Source of the DNA: JAYFNU01 sp964460755
GTDB lineage: Bacteria > Bacillota > Clostridia > Oscillospirales > Ruminococcaceae
Direction: 5' to 3'
Length of the DNA: 28,167 nucleotides
NCBI GenBank assembly: GCA_964460755.1
Contig: CAYWQL010000020.1
Coordinates: 1 to 28,167, forward strand
Shown here: piece by piece, positions 21,950 through 28,167 of the stretch
Layout of the letters: every line of letters begins with the position of its first letter
How positions within the stretch are numbered: position 1 is the stretch's first letter
The notes under the pieces: generated by a model
Database searches by the model: none
Told to the model about the DNA's origin: nothing
What the model saw: the letters and a program-made list of their open reading frames with translations, nothing else
Made by a program: the position numbers and the translations under genes

Positions 21950-23545
21950 TCAGCTGTTCCAGCCATCAAGTATTCCTTGGATTTTTGACGAAATCTTTTT
22001 AATTTCCTTGTTGGCGAGCCCTCGGCTCTGCTTGGCGCGCATAAGAAGCTTTTCAGCGAGACTCACAAGCCGCGCATAGGGCTCGCTTAAGCTACCCTCG
22101 GACGAGCGTGTCTTCTCGACCTTTACGCCCTGCTTTACGACAGCCATTTGGTCGAGGTCGTATTCTTCAAGATACATCGGAGCGTGGGCGTCAAAGCCCT
22201 GCTCAACAAGAGTTTCGGCGAAGCTGACGGCGGTGGTCTGCTCGCCGTGAACAACGAAGATTTTTTTCGGCTTTTGCGAGTAAGCGTTTATCCATTTTAA
22301 AAGCCCTGATTTCCCCGCATGTGAGGAAAGTCCGGGCAGGTTTACTATTTTCGCCGCAACGGCGATTTCCTCACCGAAAAGCTTGACTCTCGCAGCGCCG
22401 TCAAGAAGCTTTCTTCCAAGGCTGCCCTCGACCTGATAGCCGACGAAGGCTATGGTCGAATCGGCTCGCCAAAGATTGTGCTTTAGATGATGACGTATTC
22501 TTCCCGCGTCGCACATTCCGCTTGCTGAAATGATAATTTTCGGGCTTTCATCGAAATTCAAAAGCTTAGATTCATCTATGCTTTTTGTCATCTTAAGCCC
22601 CGAAAAGGTGAACATATTCTCGCCGTTTCCGACAAGCGAAAGCGCCTCCTCGTCGAGATATCCGCCAAGCTCGCCGCAGAAAATCTTTGTCGCCTCCGCC
22701 GCAAGCGGACTGTCAATATAAACGGGAAAATCGGGATAAAGAGGAACTAAATTTCGCTCCTTTATCTCTCGAATAAAATACAGTATTTCCTGCGCGCGTC
22801 CAACCGCGAACGAAGGAATAATGACGTTTCCGCCTCGCCCAAAGGTATCGTTTATGACCTCGGCAAGCTCGTCGACATGGGAAAACTTGACCTCTTCGTG
22901 CTCCCTGTCGCCGTATGTGCTCTCCATTACGACGAAGTCGGCGGCGTCAATTACGCTCGGGTCTTTGATAATCGGCTGGTTGCTGTTTCCTATGTCGCCC
23001 GAAAAAACTATTTTTCTTTCTTCTCCGTTTTCGGTTATAAACATCTCGACAAACGCCGAACCGATAAGATGTCCAGCGTCGGCAAAACGAATTTTTACGC
23101 CCTTCGCGATTTCAAATGTTTCGCCGTATTCATACGGCTTTATAAGGGCAATGGCCGCCTCGGCGTCCGCCGCTTTGTAAAGCGGCTCAACGAGCGGCTT
23201 TCCCGCTCGTTTGCCCTTGCGGTTCGCCCATTCGGCGTCGCTTTCTTGAATATGCGCGCTGTCGCGAAGCATTATATTAAGGAGCTCGCCCGTAACCCTT
23301 GTACAGAAAATAGGTTTCTTGTAGCCCATTTTGACAAGAAGCGGAATGCGTCCCGAATGGTCTATGTGGGCATGCGTTACTATAACGAAATCAACGCTCG
23401 ACACGTCAAAGGGAAATTTCGTGTTGTCAACCTCGTCCGCGCCCTGCTGAAGACCGCAATCGACAAGTATACGGATACCGCAGGCATCAACGCAGTGACA
23501 GCTTCCCGTGACGGCGCGCGCCGCACCAAAAAAACTCATTTTCAT
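21950..23545 (-). CDS. Beta-CASP metallo-beta-lactamase protein (CPSF-like RNase family)
   Basis: A 531-residue MBL-fold protein with the beta-CASP insertion found in nucleic-acid hydrolases (CPSF73, and related bacterial proteins). Metal ligands: THAHIDHSG (H58, H60, D62, H63), H159 in DAGHLIGSA and D184 in FSGDIGN. Beta-CASP motifs: ESTYGDREH, IPSFAVGRAQE, ISASGMCDAGRIRHHL and the final LSSHAGKSGL and VVHGEQTT. An extension of about 70 residues after the core (from about 460) is helical and charged. Probably an RNase or RNA-processing enzyme in the cytoplasm; substrate unknown. ATG 23545 has AAGGAG 11 nt upstream; a second ATG lies two codons on. It probably shares a transcript with the LtaS-type gene. 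Confidence 0.9.
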   Translation of the reverse strand: MKMSFFGAARAVTGSCHCVDACGIRILVDCGLQQGADEVDNTKFPFDVSSVDFVIVTHAHIDHSGRIPLLVKMGYKKPIFCTRVTGELLNIMLRDSAHIQESDAEWANRKGKRAGKPLVEPLYKAADAEAAIALIKPYEYGETFEIAKGVKIRFADAGHLIGSAFVEMFITENGEERKIVFSGDIGNSNQPIIKDPSVIDAADFVVMESTYGDREHEEVKFSHVDELAEVINDTFGRGGNVIIPSFAVGRAQEILYFIREIKERNLVPLYPDFPVYIDSPLAAEATKIFCGELGGYLDEEALSLVGNGENMFTFSGLKMTKSIDESKLLNFDESPKIIISASGMCDAGRIRHHLKHNLWRADSTIAFVGYQVEGSLGRKLLDGAARVKLFGEEIAVAAKIVNLPGLSSHAGKSGLLKWINAYSQKPKKIFVVHGEQTTAVSFAETLVEQGFDAHAPMYLEEYDLDQMAVVKQGVKVEKTRSSEGSLSEPYARLVSLAEKLLMRAKQSRGLANKEIKKISSKIQGILDGWNS

Positions 23546-23576
23546 AAAGGTGTTTTCTCCTTATTTTGTTTTATTT

Positions 23577-23604
23577 ATTCTATCACATTTCCACCGTCAG
23601 TAAA
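23577..23604 (-). promoter_or_regulatory. Possible promoter of the beta-CASP / LtaS unit
   Basis: Minus strand: TTTACT (23604-23599), 16 bp, TAGAAT (23582-23577), with TGA before the -10. Confidence 0.45.
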
Positions 23605-23737
23605 ACAGCTTTATTTTATTTTCCGTTTGGTCGCTGCAATGCGCGTTTTTAATCATTTTTTGACAGCTTGCAGCAAAATAAAAGCTTCCTCTTATTTGTC
23701 CAACGTGCTTAGTCTGCGAATGCTTTGGATAAAACAA

Positions 23738-23777
23738 AAATTCGAACCCGCGTCCTATTAGAACAGGGTTCGAATTT
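23738..23777. repeat. 12-bp inverted repeat with tRNA-like TTCGAA core
   Basis: AAATTCGAACCC (23738-23749) and GGGTTCGAATTT (23766-23777) are perfect complements with a 16-nt loop. GGTTCGAAT recalls a tRNA T-arm, but neither strand shows the matching 5-bp T stem, anticodon arm or acceptor, so no tRNA is called. There is no T tract. Confidence 0.6.
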
Positions 23778-23951
23778 ACTGCGTTTGGAGAAGGACACGA
23801 GTTTAATACAAAATGCACCCGGTAGCCTCGTTCCCGTTTGTTCCGTGTGCTTTGTGCACCCTCTAGCGTCATGCTATCCCGTTATTGGCTAATTACCTTT
23901 CTTACGGACGCGATCCATTCGTTATAATTATCTTTTTTGAACATCCCATAG

Positions 23952-24104
23952 TCAAATGGCAACATTACATTGACACATCTTTCGCCATCGCCTCAAAACG
24001 CGCTTCAGATCCAACAAGCGTTTATCAAGCCCGTCTCAGAATTCTATAAGGGTGGTATTATTGTCGGAAAAGACGGAACTGAAATCATTATCGAGGTAAA
24101 TTGA
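23952..24104 (+). pseudogene. Remnant of an unknown plus-strand gene
   Basis: After an in-frame TAG (23949-23951) the plus strand reads SNGNITLTHLSPSPQNALQI and then KPVSEFYKGGIIVGKDGTEI ending IIEVN and TGA (24102-24104). The C-terminal part is protein-like, with a regular beta pattern, but there is no ATG and no ribosome site. I do not recognise the family. It is most simply the surviving tail of a gene lost at this junction. Confidence 0.3.
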
Positions 24105-24115
24105 CAATAACGTTT

Positions 24116-24679
24116 TTACAGTAGCTGATTCAGTTCGATCATCTGCTTCATTCCTGCTTCAATCATGTGCGTCAGCTCATCCGGTGCCATGTTCATATCA
24201 TCTTTCACCCATTCAAGCAAGACTGCTACACACACAGAACTCCGCAATGCAAGAAAATAGTTTTCATATGCAGCCGCTGGTGTTACATCAAATCTGTCCC
24301 GCGCTGATTTCAAAAATTCCATCAGAGCATCCTGCATAATTTGGAATTTCCCCGCCCGAAAGACAAGCTTTAGAATAAAAGCATTTGTATACCAATATCT
24401 CAAAAAAGGCTTAATAAAATAGGGGGGCTGTGGATCATACTTGCGGAATTCCAACAAATAGTCAAATAAGCCCTTGCATTTTTCATCACACTTTTTCCGC
24501 AGAACATCGTCTATCGTGTCATAATGACGATAAAATGTGACGCGGCCTATTTTAGCTTCCTTACAAATATCTGTTACCGTAATGGAGGAATAGTCTTTTT
24601 CTTCCATCAAATGCTCCAGAGCATTATATATCCATGCACTACTTTCCTTTGACCTCTTATCATCCGAAATATGATACAT
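24116..24679 (-). CDS. TetR-family transcriptional regulator
   Basis: A 187-residue repressor type with an N-terminal helix-turn-helix (SSITVTDICKEAKIGRVTFY followed by RHYDTIDDVL, about 31-60) and a helical C-terminal domain carrying the Clostridial TetR pattern (YFIKPFLRYWYTNAFILKLV). ATG 24679 is chosen because AGGAGG sits 5 nt upstream; the frame's 7-codon extension skips it. It is divergent from the hydrolase-membrane-MATE genes, the usual layout for a local repressor of an efflux cassette. The gene is AT-richer than the housekeeping genes to the left. Confidence 0.9.
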   Translation of the reverse strand: MYHISDDKRSKESSAWIYNALEHLMEEKDYSSITVTDICKEAKIGRVTFYRHYDTIDDVLRKKCDEKCKGLFDYLLEFRKYDPQPPYFIKPFLRYWYTNAFILKLVFRAGKFQIMQDALMEFLKSARDRFDVTPAAAYENYFLALRSSVCVAVLLEWVKDDMNMAPDELTHMIEAGMKQMIELNQLL

Positions 24680-24712
24680 ATTCGGCCTCCTGTTCCACAA
24701 GATTGCAATCTA

Positions 24713-24766
24713 TTGTTTTTTCCTAGCTTCTATGTTATCATATTTTCAATCGCGATACAAGTGTAT
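24713..24766 (+). promoter_or_regulatory. Promoter and candidate TetR operator of the efflux cassette
   Basis: TTGTTT (24713-24718), 17 bp, TATCAT (24736-24741), then the dyad ATACA-AG-TGTAT (24755-24766) just past the expected start. GATTGCAATC at 24701-24710 is a second perfect 10-bp palindrome, nearer the TetR gene. Either could be the TetR site. Confidence 0.55.
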
Positions 24767-24791
24767 TTTATTTTCGATTTTATGAGGTAAT

Positions 24792-25703
24792 ATGTTTATG
24801 AAAAACAGGTCTGTTATCAAGGATATTCATGATGCAATAGATTGTCGCTACGAGCACTCGCAAATGTGTGTTGAACATCAAGTAGACTGGCATTATGTGG
24901 AATTTGGGGATTCTTTAGGGACAGTAGTGTTTTTGCTTCATGGTCTGCCTGAATGTTGGTACTCTTGGTATAAGGTTATTCCGCTGCTGAATCCAAAATT
25001 TCATATCATCGCCATTGATCTGAAAGGGTATGGCCGTTCAACCGCATATGATAATGATTATGATTGGCATCATTTAGCATCTCAATTTATAAGGCTGTGC
25101 GATGCATTGCATATTCGAAAATTCCATATTGTTGGTCATGATTGGGGTGCAATTATCAGTAGTGCAATTGTTTCGGATTACCCAGAACGTATACTGAGCT
25201 TTACGAGAATGGAAGCGGAACTGCTACCTCTTAAGCCATGTTTGAAAGAATACATTAAGAAACCGCAATGGTTGCTTTTCAGAAATGAAAAGATCGGATG
25301 CTCTGTGCTCAGAAAAGCAAATTGGTTTATTCACCTGTGCTACCAAAAAAGAGGCACTGTTTATGGCATTTCCGAGGAGGATCGCTGCTATTTTTTATAC
25401 GAATTTTCCAGGAAAGGCGTATCCGAGTCCGCTGCCCAATATTTTCTGCCCAAAAATCGAGATATGAAAGCGCTTTTTGATAGAATTGCTTTTAACAACT
25501 ACCCATTTCCTGTTCAACAGCTTCAAGCAGATAGTGATCAAGCGCAGCCCCTTGCGCGCTTTATGACAATCGAAAAACAGTGCCAGAATGTTCGTCTTGT
25601 TGTCATCAAAAACTCGGGGCATTTTTCTAATTTAGATCAGCCGCAGCAGGTAGCCGATGCAATCAACGCAATCGTCGAGGAGGTGTCTGAACATGTTTCA
25701 TAA
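24792..25703 (+). CDS. Alpha/beta hydrolase, epoxide hydrolase-like
   Basis: A 303-residue soluble alpha/beta hydrolase. The oxyanion motif HGLPE (50-54) and the nucleophile elbow VGHDWGA (114-120, nucleophile D117) are those of epoxide hydrolases and haloalkane dehalogenases, which use Asp where esterases use Ser. The catalytic His is H277 in NSGHFSNLDQP. The cap domain (about 145-230) is rich in aromatic residues. HGxPE favours an epoxide hydrolase over a dehalogenase; the substrate is unknown. ATG at 24792 or the ATG two codons later (24798), which is better spaced from GAGG, are both possible. First gene of a unit with a membrane protein and a MATE pump, overlapping the next gene by 11 nt. 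Confidence 0.88.
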   Translation: MFMKNRSVIKDIHDAIDCRYEHSQMCVEHQVDWHYVEFGDSLGTVVFLLHGLPECWYSWYKVIPLLNPKFHIIAIDLKGYGRSTAYDNDYDWHHLASQFIRLCDALHIRKFHIVGHDWGAIISSAIVSDYPERILSFTRMEAELLPLKPCLKEYIKKPQWLLFRNEKIGCSVLRKANWFIHLCYQKRGTVYGISEEDRCYFLYEFSRKGVSESAAQYFLPKNRDMKALFDRIAFNNYPFPVQQLQADSDQAQPLARFMTIEKQCQNVRLVVIKNSGHFSNLDQPQQVADAINAIVEEVSEHVS

Positions 25704-26172
25704 ACTTTTTCCATCTGTTATTGACAATACTTTCAGGGGTAAAAGAATAGCCCTATATGCGTTTTACCCTATTGCAGCGGTTACACTGATACGAAGCTGC
25801 ATTCATCTTTTTGCACTGGATGGCGGAGCCCAGACAATTGCTACGATTCCGCTGGATTCCTTTTCGGCTGAGGTTTCGTCTGTTGTAATCGGTGTATTCG
25901 CCTTATGGGGGCTGTCTCAACTCCTTCTTGGAGTACTGTATTTGATTGCATCCATTTGGTATAAATCACTAATTCCACTTTTTTATCTACTGTTAGTGGT
26001 GGAATATATCGGAAGGTTTGCCATTGGGCATATAAAGCCAATTCTAACTACCGGAACGGCTCCTGGTGCCGCACTCAATCTTCCGGTTGTCATTTTAGTT
26101 ACAATTCTGCTGTTGTTATCCATAAGCGGTACAGGAAAGAAGGGCGGTTTACATGCAGAAAGAGGAGAATAA
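25693..26172 (+). CDS. Four-helix membrane protein, unknown function
   Basis: A 159-residue integral membrane protein with hydrophobic segments near residues 20-38, 57-80, 82-104 and 132-152. There is no signal peptide and no motif I recognise. ATG 25693 has a strong GAGGAGGT site inside the end of the hydrolase gene. The 3' end overlaps the MATE gene by 20 nt, so all three genes appear translationally coupled, and the protein may assist the pump or the hydrolase at the membrane; that is inference from context only. Confidence 0.8.
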   Translation: MFHKLFPSVIDNTFRGKRIALYAFYPIAAVTLIRSCIHLFALDGGAQTIATIPLDSFSAEVSSVVIGVFALWGLSQLLLGVLYLIASIWYKSLIPLFYLLLVVEYIGRFAIGHIKPILTTGTAPGAALNLPVVILVTILLLLSISGTGKKGGLHAERGE

Positions 26173-27508
26173 ACTCGTTACGCTACCCATTGGGCGTCTG
26201 CTATTTCAGATGACTGTTCCTGCCGTGCTTGGACAACTTGTACACCTTTTATATAATATTGTAGATCGCATTTATGTCGGTCGAATCCCAGAGATAGGTT
26301 CTCTTGCGCTAGCGGGTCTTGGCGTTACATTCCCCATTGTTTTGCTTATTTCGGCATTCGCTTCGCTGATAGGAATGGGTGGAGCACCTCGAGCAGCAAT
26401 TGCTATGGGAAAAGGAGACCAAAACACGGCAGAGAAGCTCCTTGGAAACAGTGTTACACTCCTGTTCATCTTTTCAATCATCTTAAGCTTATTATTTACG
26501 CTAACAAAGGAACCAATTTTATTGACCTTTGGCGCAAGCAGCGATACATTACCCTATGCAATTGATTATATTAGCATTTACTTGCTAGGGACAATTTTTG
26601 TGCAAGCTACATTGGGGCTTAATCTGTTTATTACCAATCAGGGCTTTGCAAAAACCAGCATGGCTACCGTGTGCATTGGTTGTGGCTTAAATATTGTACT
26701 AGATCCCATTTTCATTTTTGTATTTGACATGGGCGTAAAGGGTGCAGCCTTGGCAACGATTATCAGCCAAGCGGTTTCCGCTGCCTGGGTGCTTTGGTTT
26801 CTGTGTGGAAAAAAGTCCATTTTGCGTATCCAACTGAAAAATTTGAAGCTATCAAGGTCTATTGTAGGGTTAATTTTATCGCTTGGTGTTTCTGCATTTA
26901 TCATGCAGGCGACGGAATGCCTAATTCAACTTGTTTTTAACCGTGGAATGCAGGTATATGGAAGCGATCAATATGTTGCTTTAATGTCCATTTTGTTTAG
27001 CCTGATGCAAATTGTGTTTATGCCACTGGTTGGATTTTCACAAGGCGTGCAGCCGATTATCAGCTACAATTACGGCGCAAAAAGAACGGATCGTGTCAAA
27101 AAAACGCTCAAACTATCTTTTTTGATAGGAATCTTTTTTTCGGCTGTGACGGTTGGAATAATAATGCTATTCCCGGATGTCTTTATTGGCCTTTTTACAC
27201 CAGATAAAGCCTTAATTGAACTAGGAAAAATGCCGCTGCGAATCTATCTGTGTGGCATGGCAGTTATGGGCGCTCAGGCCATTTGTCAGCAGACTTTTCT
27301 CGCACTAGGGCAAGCAAAACATTCTATGTTTCTTGCAGCCTTGCGAAAAATAATTTTGCTTTTGCCGCTTGCCTTGCTGCTACCATCAATTGGCGGATTT
27401 TCCGTCTGGGGACTTTTTCTGGCAGAACCTATTAGTGACATAATTGCCACTACCGTTACAGTGCTGATGTTCCGCAAAAAAATTGGGCTTTTGCTAAAGC
27501 GTGAATAA
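26153..27508 (+). CDS. MATE-family multidrug exporter
   Basis: A 451-residue transporter with twelve predicted helices in two related halves, the standard size for MATE. The opening LLFQMTVPAVLGQLVHLLYN IVDRIYVG (given in two parts) and the mid-protein IMQATECLIQLVFNRGMQVY and GFSQGVQPIISYNYGAK are typical of the MepA-like Bacillota branch. MATE pumps expel cationic drugs or metabolites in exchange for Na+ or H+; which ion and substrate cannot be told. ATG 26153 overlaps the membrane-protein gene. Third gene of the putatively TetR-controlled cassette. Confidence 0.93.
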   Translation: MQKEENKLVTLPIGRLLFQMTVPAVLGQLVHLLYNIVDRIYVGRIPEIGSLALAGLGVTFPIVLLISAFASLIGMGGAPRAAIAMGKGDQNTAEKLLGNSVTLLFIFSIILSLLFTLTKEPILLTFGASSDTLPYAIDYISIYLLGTIFVQATLGLNLFITNQGFAKTSMATVCIGCGLNIVLDPIFIFVFDMGVKGAALATIISQAVSAAWVLWFLCGKKSILRIQLKNLKLSRSIVGLILSLGVSAFIMQATECLIQLVFNRGMQVYGSDQYVALMSILFSLMQIVFMPLVGFSQGVQPIISYNYGAKRTDRVKKTLKLSFLIGIFFSAVTVGIIMLFPDVFIGLFTPDKALIELGKMPLRIYLCGMAVMGAQAICQQTFLALGQAKHSMFLAALRKIILLLPLALLLPSIGGFSVWGLFLAEPISDIIATTVTVLMFRKKIGLLLKRE

Positions 27509-27591
27509 AAAGAATGGCTGATATGTCCTATATTTTATCGAAAAAATAGCATTGAACAGTAGCACACTAGCGGTTGACTCACTATAAATAA

Positions 27592-27626
27592 GCGGTTTCC
27601 CATGCGTTGCTGGCATAGGAAACCGC
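27592..27626. terminator. Hairpin between convergent MATE and recombinase genes
   Basis: GCGGTTTCC (27592-27600) pairs with GGAAACCGC (27618-27626); inside the loop ATGC pairs with GCAT. T tracts on either side are weak, so it is a modest terminator at best, or an end structure of the mobile element. It lies 4 nt from the stop of the recombinase gene. Confidence 0.5.
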
Positions 27627-27630
27627 ATTC

Positions 27631-28167
27631 TTATATCTCAACTGTTTTTCCACTTTTAAACCGGAACACAATCCTGCCGTCCCGATGTACCGTAGCTGTA
27701 TCCAGCAGGGTAATCCAAAGCCGCTCGTCCCATTCGCTGACGACCAATGGCTGCTTTTTCAGTGTTGTGATGAATGTCTGCAGTTCCTTGCTCTTGCGCA
27801 GCCGTTTCTCCCGCTCGGCTTCAAGGGCATTGTGATGCTCCAAAGCGGCGTTATACCGTTCTTCGATGCGACCGACCTCCAGTACGTAGGCTTCCTGCGA
27901 CTGGGCAACGGTCGCATTCTTTTTTATATGCGCCTGCATCAGCTCGGAGAGAAGCGCCAACTCCTCTTGTTCATGCTGCAGATTAGCGTCGATTTCAGTG
28001 GTATCGCAGAGGGTCTGCCGGATTAGCTCACAGTCGGCAAGTACAGAGGCGCGGTTGCCCATCAGCTCATTGTAGGCGGCGAGAAACCGCTTTTTGATTT
28101 CGTCCTCGGTAAGCGTTGGTGTCTGGCACTTCTCCTCATTTTTGAATTTGCAATTACACTGGAAGAT
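27631..28167 (-). CDS. Large serine recombinase, C-terminal part (runs off the window)
   Basis: The frame is open from the right edge to a TAA at 27631-27633, giving the last about 178 residues. It begins in the recombinase zinc-ribbon region (IFQCNCKFKNEEKCQTPTLT), passes through EIKKRFLAAYNELM and a long coiled coil rich in Glu, Leu and Lys (about 80-150), and ends KSGKTVEI. This is the layout of the C-terminal domain of large serine integrases of the TnpX/TndX kind, which move integrative elements. The catalytic N-terminal domain lies outside the window, so activity cannot be judged. It is convergent with the MATE gene. Confidence 0.88.
   Translation of the reverse strand: MFQCNCKFKNEEKCQTPTLTEDEIKKRFLAAYNELMGNRASVLADCELIRQTLCDTTEIDANLQHEQEELALLSELMQAHIKKNATVAQSQEAYVLEVGRIEERYNAALEHHNALEAEREKRLRKSKELQTFITTLKKQPLVVSEWDERLWITLLDTATVHRDGRIVFRFKSGKTVEI

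Larger units (their letters stand above)
23605..24115. other. Gene-free junction between core and AT-rich DNA
   Basis: Roughly 500 bp without a credible intact gene. It holds a 12-bp inverted repeat (23738-23777), a degraded second copy of the same motif in inverted orientation near 23791-23806 (AGGACACGAGTTTAAT against ATTCGAACCCGCGTCCT), and the tail of a broken plus-strand frame (23952-24104). Base composition changes across it, from the core genome to the visibly more AT-rich cassette that follows. Confidence 0.6.

Noticed and set aside
23738..23777. tRNA gene or tRNA remnant
   Set aside because: The TTCGAA core suggests a T-loop, but no T stem, anticodon arm or acceptor pairs on either strand.
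1..28167. CRISPR arrays, rRNA genes and intact insertion sequences
   Set aside because: No regularly spaced direct repeats, no rRNA signatures and no transposase frames were seen; the only recombinase is the one at the right edge.

Overview
This window is a chromosomal segment from a low-to-mid GC member of the Bacillota, most likely an uncultured or gut-type Clostridia. The case rests on the SRP RNA - dnaX - ybaB - recR order, a neighbouring smpB/ssrA pair, a LtaS-family sulfatase, sigma-A style promoters and strong Shine-Dalgarno sites. Nearly all core genes lie on the minus strand. No genus can be named from sequence alone.

Layout. (1) 1-2500 is a patchwork: a gene-free but hairpin-rich stretch ending in a strong terminator, two pieces of Fic-type genes in the wrong order, an ankyrin-repeat protein and an isochorismatase-like hydrolase. 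(2) 2500-6200 is housekeeping: tmRNA, smpB (TTG start), recR, ybaB, dnaX and, directly behind a near-consensus promoter, the SRP RNA. (3) 6200-8720 is a three-gene unit: a MarR regulator with a perfect 20-bp palindrome over its transcription start, an alpha-oxoamine synthase of serine-palmitoyltransferase type, and an overlapping short-chain reductase. Together they suggest sphingoid-base-like lipid synthesis. (4) 8730-12850 holds thioredoxin, two unrelated convergent units (a GNAT; an Fe-S uracil-DNA glycosylase with an HD protein), a PduL phosphotransacylase and a leucine-rich-repeat lipoprotein.

(5) 12990-19840 is a complete-looking F1Fo ATP synthase operon (AtpI-like, a, c, b, alpha, gamma, beta, epsilon, then a GNAT) with one striking anomaly. 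There is no atpH. Instead the alpha subunit is about 75 residues too long, and its extra N-terminus is recognisably the C-terminal, b-binding domain of the delta subunit. The N-terminal domain of delta, whose normal job is to hold the alpha N-terminus, is absent. This delta-alpha fusion is the most interesting object in the window. The c subunit also has an unusual helix-packing motif.

(6) 20000-23600 holds a beta-CASP metallo-beta-lactamase protein followed by a LtaS-type sulfatase. (7) From about 23600 the character changes: a gene-poor junction with inverted repeats and a gene remnant, then a visibly AT-richer cassette (TetR regulator diverging from an epoxide-hydrolase-like enzyme, a four-helix membrane protein and a MATE exporter). 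The window ends inside the C-terminal part of a large serine recombinase, which marks mobile DNA at the right edge.
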